From the NCBI RefSeq assembly GCF_000244875.1, contig NC_016791.1:1733501-1797500 (forward strand): a DNA stretch of 64,000 nucleotides, read 5' to 3'. The notes beneath the pieces were generated by a model that ran no database searches, was not told where the DNA came from, and saw nothing but the letters and a program-made list of their open reading frames with translations. Position 1 is the stretch's first letter. Every line of letters starts with the position of its first letter. Positions 20,344 through 30,300 of this stretch are shown here, piece by piece. The DNA is from Clostridium sp. BNL1100 (GTDB lineage: Bacteria; Bacillota; Clostridia; Acetivibrionales; DSM-1351). Both the position numbers and the translations under genes were made by a program.

Positions 20344-21807
20344 ATGAAAAAAGGAATTTCCTTTTTAGTATGTTTATCAATTTTTGTTTGTATTTTTGCA
20401 GCTGCAGGCGCTGTCAACACGTCAGCTGCAACAACACCGGCTTTTATTTACGGTGACGTTAATGGAGATAGAACCGTAGATGCTTTAGACCTTTCCTTGA
20501 TGAAAATGTATTTACTTGGAACAATAACTACTTTCCCTAGTGACCAGGGAAAAAATGCTGCTGATGTTGATAAGAGTGGCTCTGTAGATTCACTTGATTT
20601 GTCAATGATTAAAAAATACCTGCTAGGTCAAGCAACTTTACCTGACCCTGATGTTGAACAACCACCTGTTCTTGAACCCATAACAATACCTGCATTTTCA
20701 TCCTTGCAGGCAAATGCAAAACTTCCTGATCCATTTATGTATAAGACTGGAGCCAAAAAAGGTACTCGTATTACAACAAAGAGCCAGTGGGAACAACGTC
20801 GTTATGAAATCAGTCAATTGGCCCAGGCCTTTGAATACGGAGTAAAACCGGGTAAGCCCGAATCAGTTACTGCTTCATACAGCAGCAACAAAATTACTAT
20901 AACATGTAAACAAGGCAGTAAAACAATATCATTTGCATGTTCAATCCAATACCCTACTACAGGTAAGGCTCCATATCCAGCAATGATAGGTGTAAATATG
21001 AATACTCTTAATACCAGTGAAATACTTAAACTGGGAGTTGCTTTGATTACTCTTCCTGCTGATGAAATTGCACAGGAAGTTGACGGAAGCTCAAGAGGAA
21101 AAGGAAAGTTCTTTGATCTTTACGGAAGTACATACGATGCCGGAGCATTGATTGCATGGGCATGGGGTACTGACCGTCTTATTGATGCACTTGAAATGAC
21201 ACCTGCAGCCAATATAAATCCAACAAAATTAGGTGTAACAGGCGGTTCACGTAACGGAAAGGGTGCACTTGCAATTGGTGCATTCGATGAGAGAATCGCT
21301 CTCACCATTCCTCAGGAATCAGGTAACGGAGGAGCTTCTGGTTGGAGAACAGCTGATGCTCAGATGGCAGCAGGACAGAACGTTCAGACACTTTCAGAAA
21401 TTGTTGGTGAGAACGTTTGGTTTGCAAAGGCTCTAAACCAATTTGTTAATAATACAACAAAACTTCCTTATGACCATCATGAAATAGAAGCTTTGTGTGC
21501 ACCTAGAGGATTGCTTGTTATAGAAAATCCAGATTTTGAATGGTTAGGCAATTTCAGCTGCTGGAACACTGCAACAGCAGGCCGTATGATATACCAAGCT
21601 CTTGGAGTACAGGACAACATGGGTTATTCCTCAATAGGCGGACACGGACATTGCCAGTTCCCTGCATCACAGCAGCCAGAAGTAACAGCATTTATTCAGA
21701 AATTCCTGCTTGGTCAAAACGTAAGCACCAATGTATTCAGGTCAGACAAAACATATACTTTTGACAAGGCAAGATGGGTTGATTGGACTGTACCAACCCT
21801 TCAGTAA
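20344..21807 (+). CDS. Cellulosomal glucuronoyl esterase (dockerin + CE15)
   Basis: A 487-residue secreted enzyme. Residues 1-29 are a signal peptide ending near SAA. Two dockerin type I repeats follow (about 37-59, GDVNGDRTVDALDLSLMK, and 73-95, ADVDKSGSVDSLDLSMIK), each with a calcium loop; then a short Pro-rich linker and a carbohydrate esterase family 15 domain (about 112-485). The nucleophile motif GGSRNGKGA places the catalytic Ser at 302, and the His of GHC is near 436. CE15 enzymes cleave esters between lignin alcohols and glucuronic acid of xylan. The dockerin would dock the enzyme to a scaffoldin cohesin. The dockerin is N-terminal, which is less usual. ATG follows GAGGGGG. Confidence 0.93.
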   Translation: MKKGISFLVCLSIFVCIFAAAGAVNTSAATTPAFIYGDVNGDRTVDALDLSLMKMYLLGTITTFPSDQGKNAADVDKSGSVDSLDLSMIKKYLLGQATLPDPDVEQPPVLEPITIPAFSSLQANAKLPDPFMYKTGAKKGTRITTKSQWEQRRYEISQLAQAFEYGVKPGKPESVTASYSSNKITITCKQGSKTISFACSIQYPTTGKAPYPAMIGVNMNTLNTSEILKLGVALITLPADEIAQEVDGSSRGKGKFFDLYGSTYDAGALIAWAWGTDRLIDALEMTPAANINPTKLGVTGGSRNGKGALAIGAFDERIALTIPQESGNGGASGWRTADAQMAAGQNVQTLSEIVGENVWFAKALNQFVNNTTKLPYDHHEIEALCAPRGLLVIENPDFEWLGNFSCWNTATAGRMIYQALGVQDNMGYSSIGGHGHCQFPASQQPEVTAFIQKFLLGQNVSTNVFRSDKTYTFDKARWVDWTVPTLQ

Positions 21808-21818
21808 ATCTTACTCAT

Positions 21819-21884
21819 TTAAGTTTAAATAAGATAAAAGGCATGGAGGACTTAATATCTTTCATGTCTTTTATTTATACTTAA
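21819..21884 (+). terminator. Probable terminator after the CE15 gene
   Basis: A long imperfect AT-rich inverted repeat (left arm 21819-21845, right arm 21863-21884, core AAAAGGCATG / CATGTCTTTT with a G-T pair). Confidence 0.5.
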
Positions 21885-21901
21885 AATAATTACAAAAAAA
21901 C

Positions 21902-21929
21902 TTGACAAACGTAAAATATGTAATATAAT
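21902..21929 (+). promoter_or_regulatory. Strong SigA-type promoter of the tad operon
   Basis: Consensus TTGACA (21902-21907), a 16-base spacer and consensus TATAAT (21924-21929), 78 bases before the first tad gene. Confidence 0.8.
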
Positions 21930-22006
21930 GGTTGTGTTAGTAAATTCTAATTTGTTTTTGTCTTTATATTTTCTTTTAAAAATTTAAAATCTATTGGAGA
22001 TATTTC

Positions 22007-23125
22007 ATGGCACTCATAAAACTCTTAATTATTGATGACGACAATGAGTATTCAATCAACTTATGTAATTTTCTTACTCATAGTTACTCAGAAACTTTTG
22101 CGGTATACTACTGCAGAGATCACAATGACATTAATAATAATATAAAAAAAATTGCCCCCAATGTTATACTTTCTTCAGAAAAATACTACAGTGAAATAAA
22201 AAAACATACTAATATTGATTTAATTCTATTATCATCTTTAAAAAACCCTGAAACAACAAGTGAGACCGATTACATATACAAATACAAAGATGTTAATCAA
22301 ATTGCGGTGGAAATAATAAATATACATACCACAACAGGAAATAAAATATATAGCACCGGGGGAAAGAATACTAAAGTGATTTCAGTTTTTTCAGCTGCCG
22401 GAACTGTAGGTAAAACTTCTTTGGCATTGGCAGTTAGCAGTATATGTTCATTCACAGGTCTATCAGTCTTTTACCTGAATCTGGAGCAATTCCAATCAAC
22501 CGGTATCTTTTTTAACGGTAATACTCAGTATTCCTTTTCTGATATTATATATTTTGCCAAGGAAAAGGATAAAAACCTTGTAACAAAAATCCCTGCTATC
22601 TGTTCCAGAGAAAATGATTCAGGTGTCTACTATTTTAGTCAGACAAACAATGTATTTGACATAAAAGAAATGCTGCCGGAGGATATTGACTTTATTGTTT
22701 CTGCTATAAAAGACTGTGGATATTATGACCTTGTAATGATAGATATGGATTCACAGCTTAATGAAAACACAATGAAGGTTTTTGAAAAGTCCGATGAAAT
22801 TCTGTACGTTATAACAAAGGAAGAAAGTTGTTTACATAAAACTAAGCTGTTTATTAACAGCATAGATATACTTTCAAAAAGCTTTCAAAATAAAGCTTTA
22901 TTGAAAAATAAAATAAAATATATTGCAAACAAAGTATCTCAACAGGCTCTCCTGTCTGATAAATTCTGTCTTGAGCAGGAGCTCATGTCCCAAATCGTTT
23001 ACGATTCTGATTTCCCTTCTTTAAATAACCTTTCCAAATTCAACGGAGGGTCTGAAATGATACTTAATTCATTCAGAGATATCGCGGGAAGATATACAAA
23101 ACATAAAATGGAGGGTACGGTGTGA
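22007..23125 (+). CDS. tadZ: TadZ/CpaE-like ATPase of the Tad pilus system
   Basis: A 372-residue protein. The N-terminal ~100 residues look like an atypical receiver domain (LLIIDDDNEYSINL). A MinD/ParA-like ATPase domain follows, with a deviant Walker A (SAAGTVGKTS, about residues 129-138) and a Walker B-like strand (YYDLVMIDMDS). TadZ/CpaE proteins place the Tad secretion machine at a cell site. The gene opens the tad operon and overlaps tadA by four bases (GTGTGA), implying translational coupling. No full phosphoacceptor pattern was confirmed in the receiver part. Confidence 0.82.
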   Translation: MALIKLLIIDDDNEYSINLCNFLTHSYSETFAVYYCRDHNDINNNIKKIAPNVILSSEKYYSEIKKHTNIDLILLSSLKNPETTSETDYIYKYKDVNQIAVEIINIHTTTGNKIYSTGGKNTKVISVFSAAGTVGKTSLALAVSSICSFTGLSVFYLNLEQFQSTGIFFNGNTQYSFSDIIYFAKEKDKNLVTKIPAICSRENDSGVYYFSQTNNVFDIKEMLPEDIDFIVSAIKDCGYYDLVMIDMDSQLNENTMKVFEKSDEILYVITKEESCLHKTKLFINSIDILSKSFQNKALLKNKIKYIANKVSQQALLSDKFCLEQELMSQIVYDSDFPSLNNLSKFNGGSEMILNSFRDIAGRYTKHKMEGTV

Positions 23126-24357
23126 AACAGGAACTCATCAATGAAATAAAAGCCTCAATTAATGAAAAAATTGACTTAAAGAGGAATTTCACAGATCACG
23201 AGATTAGTGAGTTAGTAGTCCGTACTGTATTGGATAAATCCAAACAAGTTTTTCTGAATACGGTTGAAAAAAAGCAAATAATTGAAGCCGTTTTTAATTC
23301 TCTGCGCAGGTTGGATATATTACAGCCCATTCTCGACGATAATGAGGTAACAGAAATAATGATCAACGGCCCTAACAATATATTTGTTGAAAAGAAAGGA
23401 AAAATAAGCCGCCTTGAAATTTCCTTTGAATCCCAGCAAAAATTGGAAGATATTATACAGATAATGGTAACAGCGGTAAACAGGACAGTGAACGAATCAA
23501 ATCCTATTGTTGATGCCAGATTAAAGGATGGGTCAAGGCTTAACGTAGTACTTTCTCCTATTGCATTGAATGGCCCTATTGTAACTATAAGAAAATTCCC
23601 AGGGCAACCCATTGATATGGAAAGCCTTATTGAATTAGGATCTTTGACCGTTGAGGCAGCGGAGGCACTAAAAATGCTGGTAACGGCAAAATATAACATC
23701 TTTGTGGCAGGTAGTACCGGTTCCGGAAAAACAACTTACCTCAATGCACTTTCAAACTTTATACCAATAGATGAAAGAATAATAACTATTGAAGATTCTG
23801 CGGAACTTCAAATAACAAATATATCAAATCTTGTGAGTCTTGAAACCAGAAATGCGAATGTAGAGGGAAGAGGAGAAATAACTATAAAAAATCTTATAAA
23901 AACAGCCTTACGAATGAGACCAAATCGTATAATCGTTGGAGAGGTAAGGGGTGAGGAAGCAATAGATATGCTGGCTGCAATGAATACAGGGCATGACGGA
24001 TCACTTAGTACGGGACATGCAAATTCTACTCAAGATATGTTTTCACGACTGGAAACAATGATTCTGAGTGCTGCAATTTTACCACTGGAGGCTGTAAGAA
24101 AACAGATAGCTTCGGCGATAGATATTATCATATTTCTTTCAAGGCTTAGGGACGGGTCCAGACGTACAATGGAGATTTCAGAAGTATTAGGAATAGAAAA
24201 TGGATTAGTAAAACTAAACCCGCTATTTATATTTGAAGAAACATTTCAAAAAGATCAAAAAGCCATTAATACTGTCTCAGGAAGCTTGAAAAGAACATTA
24301 AATCCATTAATTAATAAACATAAAATGATAAATTCGGGGATTTATGATGATTTTTAG
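23122..24357 (+). CDS. tadA: TadA/CpaF secretion ATPase
   Basis: A 411-residue type II/IV secretion ATPase. It has the CpaF N-terminal domain, Walker A AGSTGSGKTT near residues 196-205, the Asp-box region IITIEDSAELQI, Walker B with RPNRIIVGEVRGEEAIDML, and the His box GHDGSLSTGHANS. It powers assembly of Flp pili at the inner face of the membrane. The start is GTG at 23122, overlapping tadZ. A diverged, decayed copy of part of a tadA gene occurs at 43658-43843 inside the island. Confidence 0.95.
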   Translation: MKQELINEIKASINEKIDLKRNFTDHEISELVVRTVLDKSKQVFLNTVEKKQIIEAVFNSLRRLDILQPILDDNEVTEIMINGPNNIFVEKKGKISRLEISFESQQKLEDIIQIMVTAVNRTVNESNPIVDARLKDGSRLNVVLSPIALNGPIVTIRKFPGQPIDMESLIELGSLTVEAAEALKMLVTAKYNIFVAGSTGSGKTTYLNALSNFIPIDERIITIEDSAELQITNISNLVSLETRNANVEGRGEITIKNLIKTALRMRPNRIIVGEVRGEEAIDMLAAMNTGHDGSLSTGHANSTQDMFSRLETMILSAAILPLEAVRKQIASAIDIIIFLSRLRDGSRRTMEISEVLGIENGLVKLNPLFIFEETFQKDQKAINTVSGSLKRTLNPLINKHKMINSGIYDDF

Positions 24358-24368
24358 GAGGGATTTCA

Positions 24369-25112
24369 GTGGTTGATTATAACGAATATTCGATTCCACT
24401 TCAAATAAAATTATTATATGCACTATCAGCTGCAGCGGTTGTCTTTGCCGTTTCTTACATGTTTTACAGGAGCATTGTTATTTCAATGGTAATAAGCCCG
24501 TTAGGTATATTTTACTTGAAGTACAAAAGAAAGCAGATAATACATAAAAGAAAAAGAGAACTTAATTTGCAGTTTAAGGATTTACTCATATCTCTAGCCT
24601 CTTCTTTGTCAGCAGGAAAACCTTTGGAAAAGTCTTTTGTAGGAGCCCTTTCAGACCTCTATGTTTTATATCCCAGCGATGATGCACATATAGTTCGGGA
24701 AACGAAAATAATTATTAATAAGTTGTCTCTGAATGTAAGCATAGAAGATGCAATTTCAGACTTTGCAGACCGCTCTGATATAGATGACATAAAAAACTTC
24801 TCAGATGTAATTATAATATGCAAAAGGACTGGTGGAAATCTCGTTGAAGCAATTAAGAACTCATCAAGAATAATAAGTGAAAAAATCGAAATGAAACAGG
24901 AAATAGAGACATTACTTTCATCCAGAAAATTTGAACAGAAAATTCTAAATATTATGCCTATTGCAATGATTTTTATTTTGTCAACAACTGCGGCAGAATA
25001 TATAAAGCCAGTATTTATTACTACTACCGGCAGAATATCCGTAACACTGTGTCTGATTCTTCTGATAGTTGCATATTTTATTTCAAATAAAATAATGAAT
25101 ATAAAATTGTGA
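24369..25112 (+). CDS. tadB: TadB-like membrane protein (type II secretion F domain)
   Basis: A 247-residue inner-membrane platform protein. Hydrophobic segments lie at about residues 12-32 and 35-52, and two more near 195-240; between them is the T2SSF cytoplasmic helical bundle (LNLQFKDLLISLASSLSAGK and CKRTGGNLVEAIKNSSRII). It pairs with TadC to form the platform on which TadA acts. GTG start at 24369 with AGGAGGG upstream; six bases separate it from tadC. Confidence 0.85.
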   Translation: MVDYNEYSIPLQIKLLYALSAAAVVFAVSYMFYRSIVISMVISPLGIFYLKYKRKQIIHKRKRELNLQFKDLLISLASSLSAGKPLEKSFVGALSDLYVLYPSDDAHIVRETKIIINKLSLNVSIEDAISDFADRSDIDDIKNFSDVIIICKRTGGNLVEAIKNSSRIISEKIEMKQEIETLLSSRKFEQKILNIMPIAMIFILSTTAAEYIKPVFITTTGRISVTLCLILLIVAYFISNKIMNIKL

Positions 25113-25118
25113 GGTATT

Positions 25119-26009
25119 ATGTTAAGAATATGGATTTTAACTGGAATTGTTTTAATTGTTTACATAATAACTATTATCGTCATTTTAATTAAAAATTATT
25201 CTAATTATTCTGAATACTGTGGTGTTTTAAATTCAAAGGAGTATCCGCTAAAAAGATTACTGCCTTTTGGGCTGTTTATATTGGATAAATTCAGCTATTC
25301 CTTTAATTCGGCCTATGACAGAAGGACTATTGTAAAGATTAGTGAAATATATGGACAGGAATATTCAGCATTTTATATACGAATATTTCATGCAAAGAAA
25401 ATTGTACTTATGGCTTTAATTATTCCCGGTGAATTACTTGTGGGGATTTTATCTAATTACCAGGCTGTATTTAATATTTACATAACGTTTTTATTCGGGA
25501 TAATGATAATTCTGGATGATACCAGGCTAACCAGCCAGGTTAAAAAACGTCGTCTGGAAATACAGTTAGAGTTTCCTGATTTTATAAATAAACTTACATT
25601 GTTACTTAATGCAGGACTGACAATGTCAAAGGCCTGGGAAAAAATTTCTTTGGACAGCAAAAAGAAGTGTGCTTTCTATAAAGAAGTGGAAAAAACAGTA
25701 TCTCAGCTCAAAACAGGGGTAAGTGAATCAGAGGCATTCGGAGAATTTGCAAAAAGATTAAAAACACCTGAAATATCAAGAGTTATGTCAACAATTATTC
25801 AAAACACAAAAAAAGGAGGGAGCGAACTTGTAATGACGTTAAAGCTTCAGTCTAATGAAAGCTGGGAAATTCGAAAAAATGCAGTAAGGAGACTTGGAGA
25901 AGAAGCCTCTACAAAGCTTCTGTTTCCAATGATGATTATGTTTTTTGCAATAATTATCATTGTAGTTACACCTGCATTAATATCTATGCAGGGAATATCA
26001 AATTTTTAG
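25119..26009 (+). CDS. tadC: TadC-like membrane protein (type II secretion F domain)
   Basis: A 296-residue second platform protein. There are hydrophobic segments at about residues 3-24, two in the 90-130 region and one at 268-290, and a T2SSF domain with LEFPDFINKLTLLLNAGLTM and TPEISRVMSTIIQNTKKGGS. It follows tadB after six bases. It is the last intact gene before the pilin; downstream of it the pilin reading frame is broken by the island. Confidence 0.85.
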   Translation: MLRIWILTGIVLIVYIITIIVILIKNYSNYSEYCGVLNSKEYPLKRLLPFGLFILDKFSYSFNSAYDRRTIVKISEIYGQEYSAFYIRIFHAKKIVLMALIIPGELLVGILSNYQAVFNIYITFLFGIMIILDDTRLTSQVKKRRLEIQLEFPDFINKLTLLLNAGLTMSKAWEKISLDSKKKCAFYKEVEKTVSQLKTGVSESEAFGEFAKRLKTPEISRVMSTIIQNTKKGGSELVMTLKLQSNESWEIRKNAVRRLGEEASTKLLFPMMIMFFAIIIIVVTPALISMQGISNF

Positions 26010-26050
26010 AAAATCAATTTTAACGGTATAAACGGATAAGGAGGATTAAA

Positions 26051-26096
26051 ATGATTGCAGCATTAAAAAGATTTATAAGAGAAGAAGATGGCATGG
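26051..26096 (+). pseudogene. flp: 5' fragment of the Flp/type IVb pilin gene, interrupted by the island
   Basis: Following an excellent ribosome site (AAGGAGG), the ATG at 26051 encodes MIAALKRFIREEDGM, the typical leader and cleavage-site region of a clostridial Flp pilin, 41 bases after tadC. After codon 15 the sequence changes to unrelated AT-rich DNA and reaches a stop after six more codons. The missing remainder (GTVEVIIIIAVLVG and onward) is found in the correct frame at 53889-54053. The gene is therefore split by the 27.8-kb insertion and as it stands encodes no pilin. Confidence 0.9.
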
Positions 26097-26105
26097 TTAT
26101 ACTAC
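26097..26105 (+). repeat. Left terminal imperfect inverted repeat of the island
   Basis: TTATACTAC begins exactly where homology to the pilin gene stops. The complement of the right end reads TTATATTAC (8 of 9 identical). Confidence 0.45.
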
Positions 26106-26400
26106 AAAATATTTAATTGTCTTAGTTATTATTATTATACAAAAATTATTTTTGACTTATTTATTAACATAGTTATTATATATAGAAAAATAAAGACAAT
26201 AAGTATTAATGTACATATAATCATTTATAAAAAAATTTATTATAAGCACGATTTGAAATGTCTGGATTAGAGTATTCTTAATTTATTATCAGGGTATATT
26301 GAAAGTTACAAAACTTAATAATCAAATACTGATGTAGTCTTATTTAATAAAACTAATGAAGGAAATGGATAATTAATTGATCTTTCCTGGGGGGAATGTT
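26106..26400. other. Non-coding AT-rich left end of the island
   Basis: About 295 bases with no convincing gene. A possible promoter (TTGACT at 26152, 17-base spacer, ATTATA) points inward toward the TnpB-like gene. No trace of the missing N-terminal half of TnpB was found here. Confidence 0.4.
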
Positions 26401-26919
26401 ATGAAAACTAAAACGATTATGGGAGTTGACTTTGGAGTCGCAAATATCATGTATATAGCCTTTAATAATAATTATTATCACTACTCATTTGTATCTGCAC
26501 CAGTAATAAAAAAAGGAAGGAAACTAATAAAAACCGGAGAAAATCCTTATGAAATACTTGATAGGTACAATTATAATATAGCTCTAAAAGTTTTATATAT
26601 TGCAATAAAACATCAAGTGCGAACCATCCATATGGAAGACTTAACAGGTACAAGCTTTACTAATAACATGTTCTATTATGAACTACAGAGAGGTATACAA
26701 ACATTAGCTCAGGACAAAAATATTAAGGTAAGGTACGTTAATAGACATATGACAAGTCAAAAGTGTTCTTTGTGTGGTTATATTGATAAAAGAAATAGAA
26801 TAAATCGAAAAACTTTTATTTGCTTAAAATGTGGGAATACAATGAATGCAGATTATAATGCTGCAAAAAATATTGCAAATCCGAATATTCAGTCAATTAA
26901 AACTTCGAGTCCTCTATAG
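26401..26919 (+). CDS. Miniature TnpB-like protein: RuvC plus zinc ribbon only
   Basis: A 172-residue protein beginning at ATG 26401 after GGGGGG. It corresponds to only the C-terminal half of an IS605/IS200 TnpB: RuvC-I with Asp10 (MGVDFGVAN), RuvC-II with Glu79 (IHMEDL), a four-cysteine zinc ribbon (C122, C125, C141, C144) and RuvC-III with Asp151 (NADYNAAKNIA). All three catalytic acidic residues and all four cysteines are present, but the N-terminal DNA- and RNA-binding lobes of a normal ~380-residue TnpB are absent, and the spacing between motifs is compressed. It may be a remnant, or a domesticated stand-alone nuclease. No TnpA gene or clear element ends are nearby. Confidence 0.8.
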   Translation: MKTKTIMGVDFGVANIMYIAFNNNYYHYSFVSAPVIKKGRKLIKTGENPYEILDRYNYNIALKVLYIAIKHQVRTIHMEDLTGTSFTNNMFYYELQRGIQTLAQDKNIKVRYVNRHMTSQKCSLCGYIDKRNRINRKTFICLKCGNTMNADYNAAKNIANPNIQSIKTSSPL

Positions 26920-27311
26920 ACAAAAAAATGTTCAAATATATTACCAGATAATTATACATTGTATACCTATAAAATTTTATGAGTTCTTCGTTTTATTGCT
27001 GATAGGTCCTAATATTAGGTGATTTTAGTATAAATAAATACTAGTACTTAATTAAAACTAAGATATGATTAAATAATCTTACATAAAATAAAAAGGCAGA
27101 AGAGTTTAACATTACAAAATAAACAGCTTATAAAAACGCTATAAGCGATATGTTTTAGTATAAAACGGTACTACGATATATGGCTATTTTTTATGTTCAT
27201 GCAGTCGGATAACAATATTCAATAAAGTATGATATAATATAAATATTTGGATGAAAGTGTTAATTGTGGCTATAATGTGCAGTTAATAATTTAGGAAGGA
27301 AGGACTATTTT
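26920..27311. other. Non-coding region between the TnpB-like and SIR2 genes
   Basis: 392 bases without a gene. A perfect 7-bp hairpin GCTTATA-N7-TATAAGC lies at about 27129-27149, followed by GTTTTA-GTA-TAAAAC at about 27151-27165. In TnpB loci a guide (omega) RNA usually overlaps the gene's 3' end; no such structure can be asserted here. The promoter of the SIR2 operon must lie in this region; a TATAAT occurs near 27234. Confidence 0.35.
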
Positions 27312-30300
27312 GTGATTAATATAGATGCTTTACTCTCAAATTTGGTAAATGAAACAAGAGTTCATGGGGCTATTGCTATTCTGGGTGCAGGAATTTCTTT
27401 TGAAGCTGGTCTTCCTTTATATAATCAACTTGCTCCATTAATATGGCAAGTTGTAGATGAATTTCCTGATATTAAGGACAAGTATAAATGCGACCGAACT
27501 CTACCTGCAAAATTAATTATTGGTGATGAAACGGAAAACCTAAAAAACACGTTTAACTTTATTGAAATTAATCCGCAAGCAGCGTTACGATTTAAAGAGC
27601 TATTTAAAATACTGAATGATAATCACCACAGTAAACCTTCTATATCACACCAATATCTATGCCAATTAATCCATGCGGGATACTTTAAAATTGTTGTCTC
27701 TTTCAATTGGGATGATTTATTAGAAATGGCTTGGAAACGTCTGTATGGTACGCACATTAATGACAACAGGTATAACTTGTTAAAACCTCATGGTGACGTA
27801 TGCAACCTTAATACAAAATGGATATTTCCGAATAGTCCTGGTGAATTGAATGGATCATATAAGGAACTAATCCATTTGGCAGTTACAAATTCTCCATCTA
27901 CCCTTATTATTGTAGGTTATTCTGAATCTGACTCAAATATTGTTGACCAACTTATTGAACCAAATGAAACAAAAAATAAAGTGTTTCGAATATCTCCATC
28001 AGCAACCGATTCTATTCCATTAAGAGCGTCCGAAGCTCTTAATTCTATTGTTAATAAATTATTGCCAAAAGAGACTAATCCGTGGACCCGTTTGGATTTC
28101 TCAAATCAAGTTGGTTTAGAGCACGCTATAATGGGTTACCGTCTTCAGTCATCTGATGTATTAGCTTGTCCTAGACTTCCTCAATTCAGTGAGGCTAAAT
28201 GTAAACTGGAGCAAGCGCATAGTGTCATTATTGAAAGTGATCCTGGTTGCGGGAAATCTATAACAGCGTATCAACTTGCATATGATTTTTTAATTTCAGG
28301 ATGGGAAGCAGTCAAATTTGATAACACAAAACTCATTTCTTGCTCTGATGTAAAGCTGGACAACGATGGGTATAAAACAGTATATATTATTGATGACGCA
28401 CAGCAGTTAGATAGAAATATAATTAATAAACTTTTAGGATATGCAAACAGTACCCAAAAAGTGATTATCGCACAAACACATACATTCGAGTTTCCATTTG
28501 AAAGCGTGACAATTTCAAAAGAGCAATCAGTCAAAGCAATCTATGATTTTTATTTGAAGAATAAAAGCACAGTGATTTCAATAGTTGCGCAGTCCAATGA
28601 AAACATTGGCCGGAAAATCGGTGACTTTTATATGGATACACCTTTTGAATACGTTTTGAACTTAGCCTCACAAGAGCAAACTCCATGGCTGTTTAATTAT
28701 TCTATTAGAGGCGGATGGGAAAATACAAAAACTCAGTATAGTATAGCAAAGGAACACAAGTGTTCAGATCTTCTCTTAACTTTAATAGCATTTAAACAAA
28801 TTATTTCATTGGATAAACGAGTAGAAAAAAATTGGTTGATTGAATCTGCCCAAAAATGGGAGTATAGCTCTGAGTGGTGTAATGATTGTTTGACTTTTAT
28901 ATTTCAGAAAAAAATGATTTTATCCTTAGATGAAATCCGTACTATGCATTTGCAAGCAGCTATACGTGTTATAGTCTGTTTTGTCATAAATCATTCCATT
29001 GAAGAATGTCAACTCCTATATGAACTTATTAAAAGCGAAATGCTAAATAAAAGAACACCGCTACAGGGAGTTCTTTGGTTTTTCAATTTACTATTCGCTT
29101 TTGAAACAGGAGATCAAATCCGTTACCATATTCTTAAAAGTGAATATTGCTATTTATTGCTTGATAGATGTATTAAACAAACTGGTTCATCTTCAATTTT
29201 ATATGCAGCCTATGTAATAGATAATGTAATACATAGAGACGGACATATAAAATACAGAGAAATCTATGAAAAGTATGGAGATATTTTAAAAATTTGGATG
29301 GAACAAGTGGATAATGATACTGCTTACCCTTTATCACTAATTTTAAATAATATGATAAACGAAGATGTAAATTGGAAAATTAAATGGGTTGAGTCTATAA
29401 ATACCACTTCAATTCTTAGAAAACTAAAAGATATAAACACTAAATATCTTTATGATTGGGCACAGTTTATTAACCGTTTTTCAGTTTTACAAAATAGAGG
29501 GTGGAAAAATAAATTTTATTCAGAATTACCAAAACAAGAAATAGAATCATCACTTTCGAAAACCGATTATAACCATATAGGTGGAATGCTAAAAATGATA
29601 TATACTTTATTGCAATTTGATAAGGTATATGGTCACAAAAAATTTATGGATAACCTAGCAATTATAAATCAGGCTTTAACATATAATTTTTCAGAGACAT
29701 TAAGTAACCTCGGATTAGATTTCTTAATCTATATTTGCGGTGAAAATCTTTTCGATATTGGCCACCCAGATAAATTGCAAAAACAGTCGGCAAAAGCTTT
29801 TATTAATTGTATTACACCTCAAATGATTACCGATTGCTTAATAACAGGAACTCCTAGAGACTACGAACGATTATATAGATTTATTTATGAAATACATCGT
29901 TATGATCCTGAAAAAATGAAAAGCGCTATCTACGCTATTGACTTTAAAATATTAGATAAACAAACTATAGATTTGTGGAAAGTACAGCCGAGGGAGTTTA
30001 TTATGCTCATTAATATGCTTTCGATTTATAGGTTAAAGGAAGTGGATAGTTGGATTTTTTCTCATTGCAAAGATATGGACTTTTTGCGACCGGTTTTGGT
30101 AGCATCTTCACCAAAATCAGTTGAACAATTTTTAAGTGAAGAAAAGGATGTCCTCCTTGTCGAAGATAGAGAAAATCGATGGGATTCATGTGCTTTTGCA
30201 GTTAAAAAAATAAAAGCATATAATAAAGGTATATGCAAGGAAGTATTACATAAAAATGGAGACCGTATCAAAAAAAGCATACTAGAGTTGACCCCACTTG

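Noticed and set aside
23196-23699. 167-codon minus-strand ORF within tadA
   Set aside because: It lies entirely opposite a well-conserved tadA coding sequence, has no ribosome site and no recognisable motif.
26088-26270. 60-codon ORF crossing the left island junction
   Set aside because: It starts inside the broken pilin gene in another frame and encodes only Ile/Tyr/Lys-rich sequence typical of translated AT-rich DNA.
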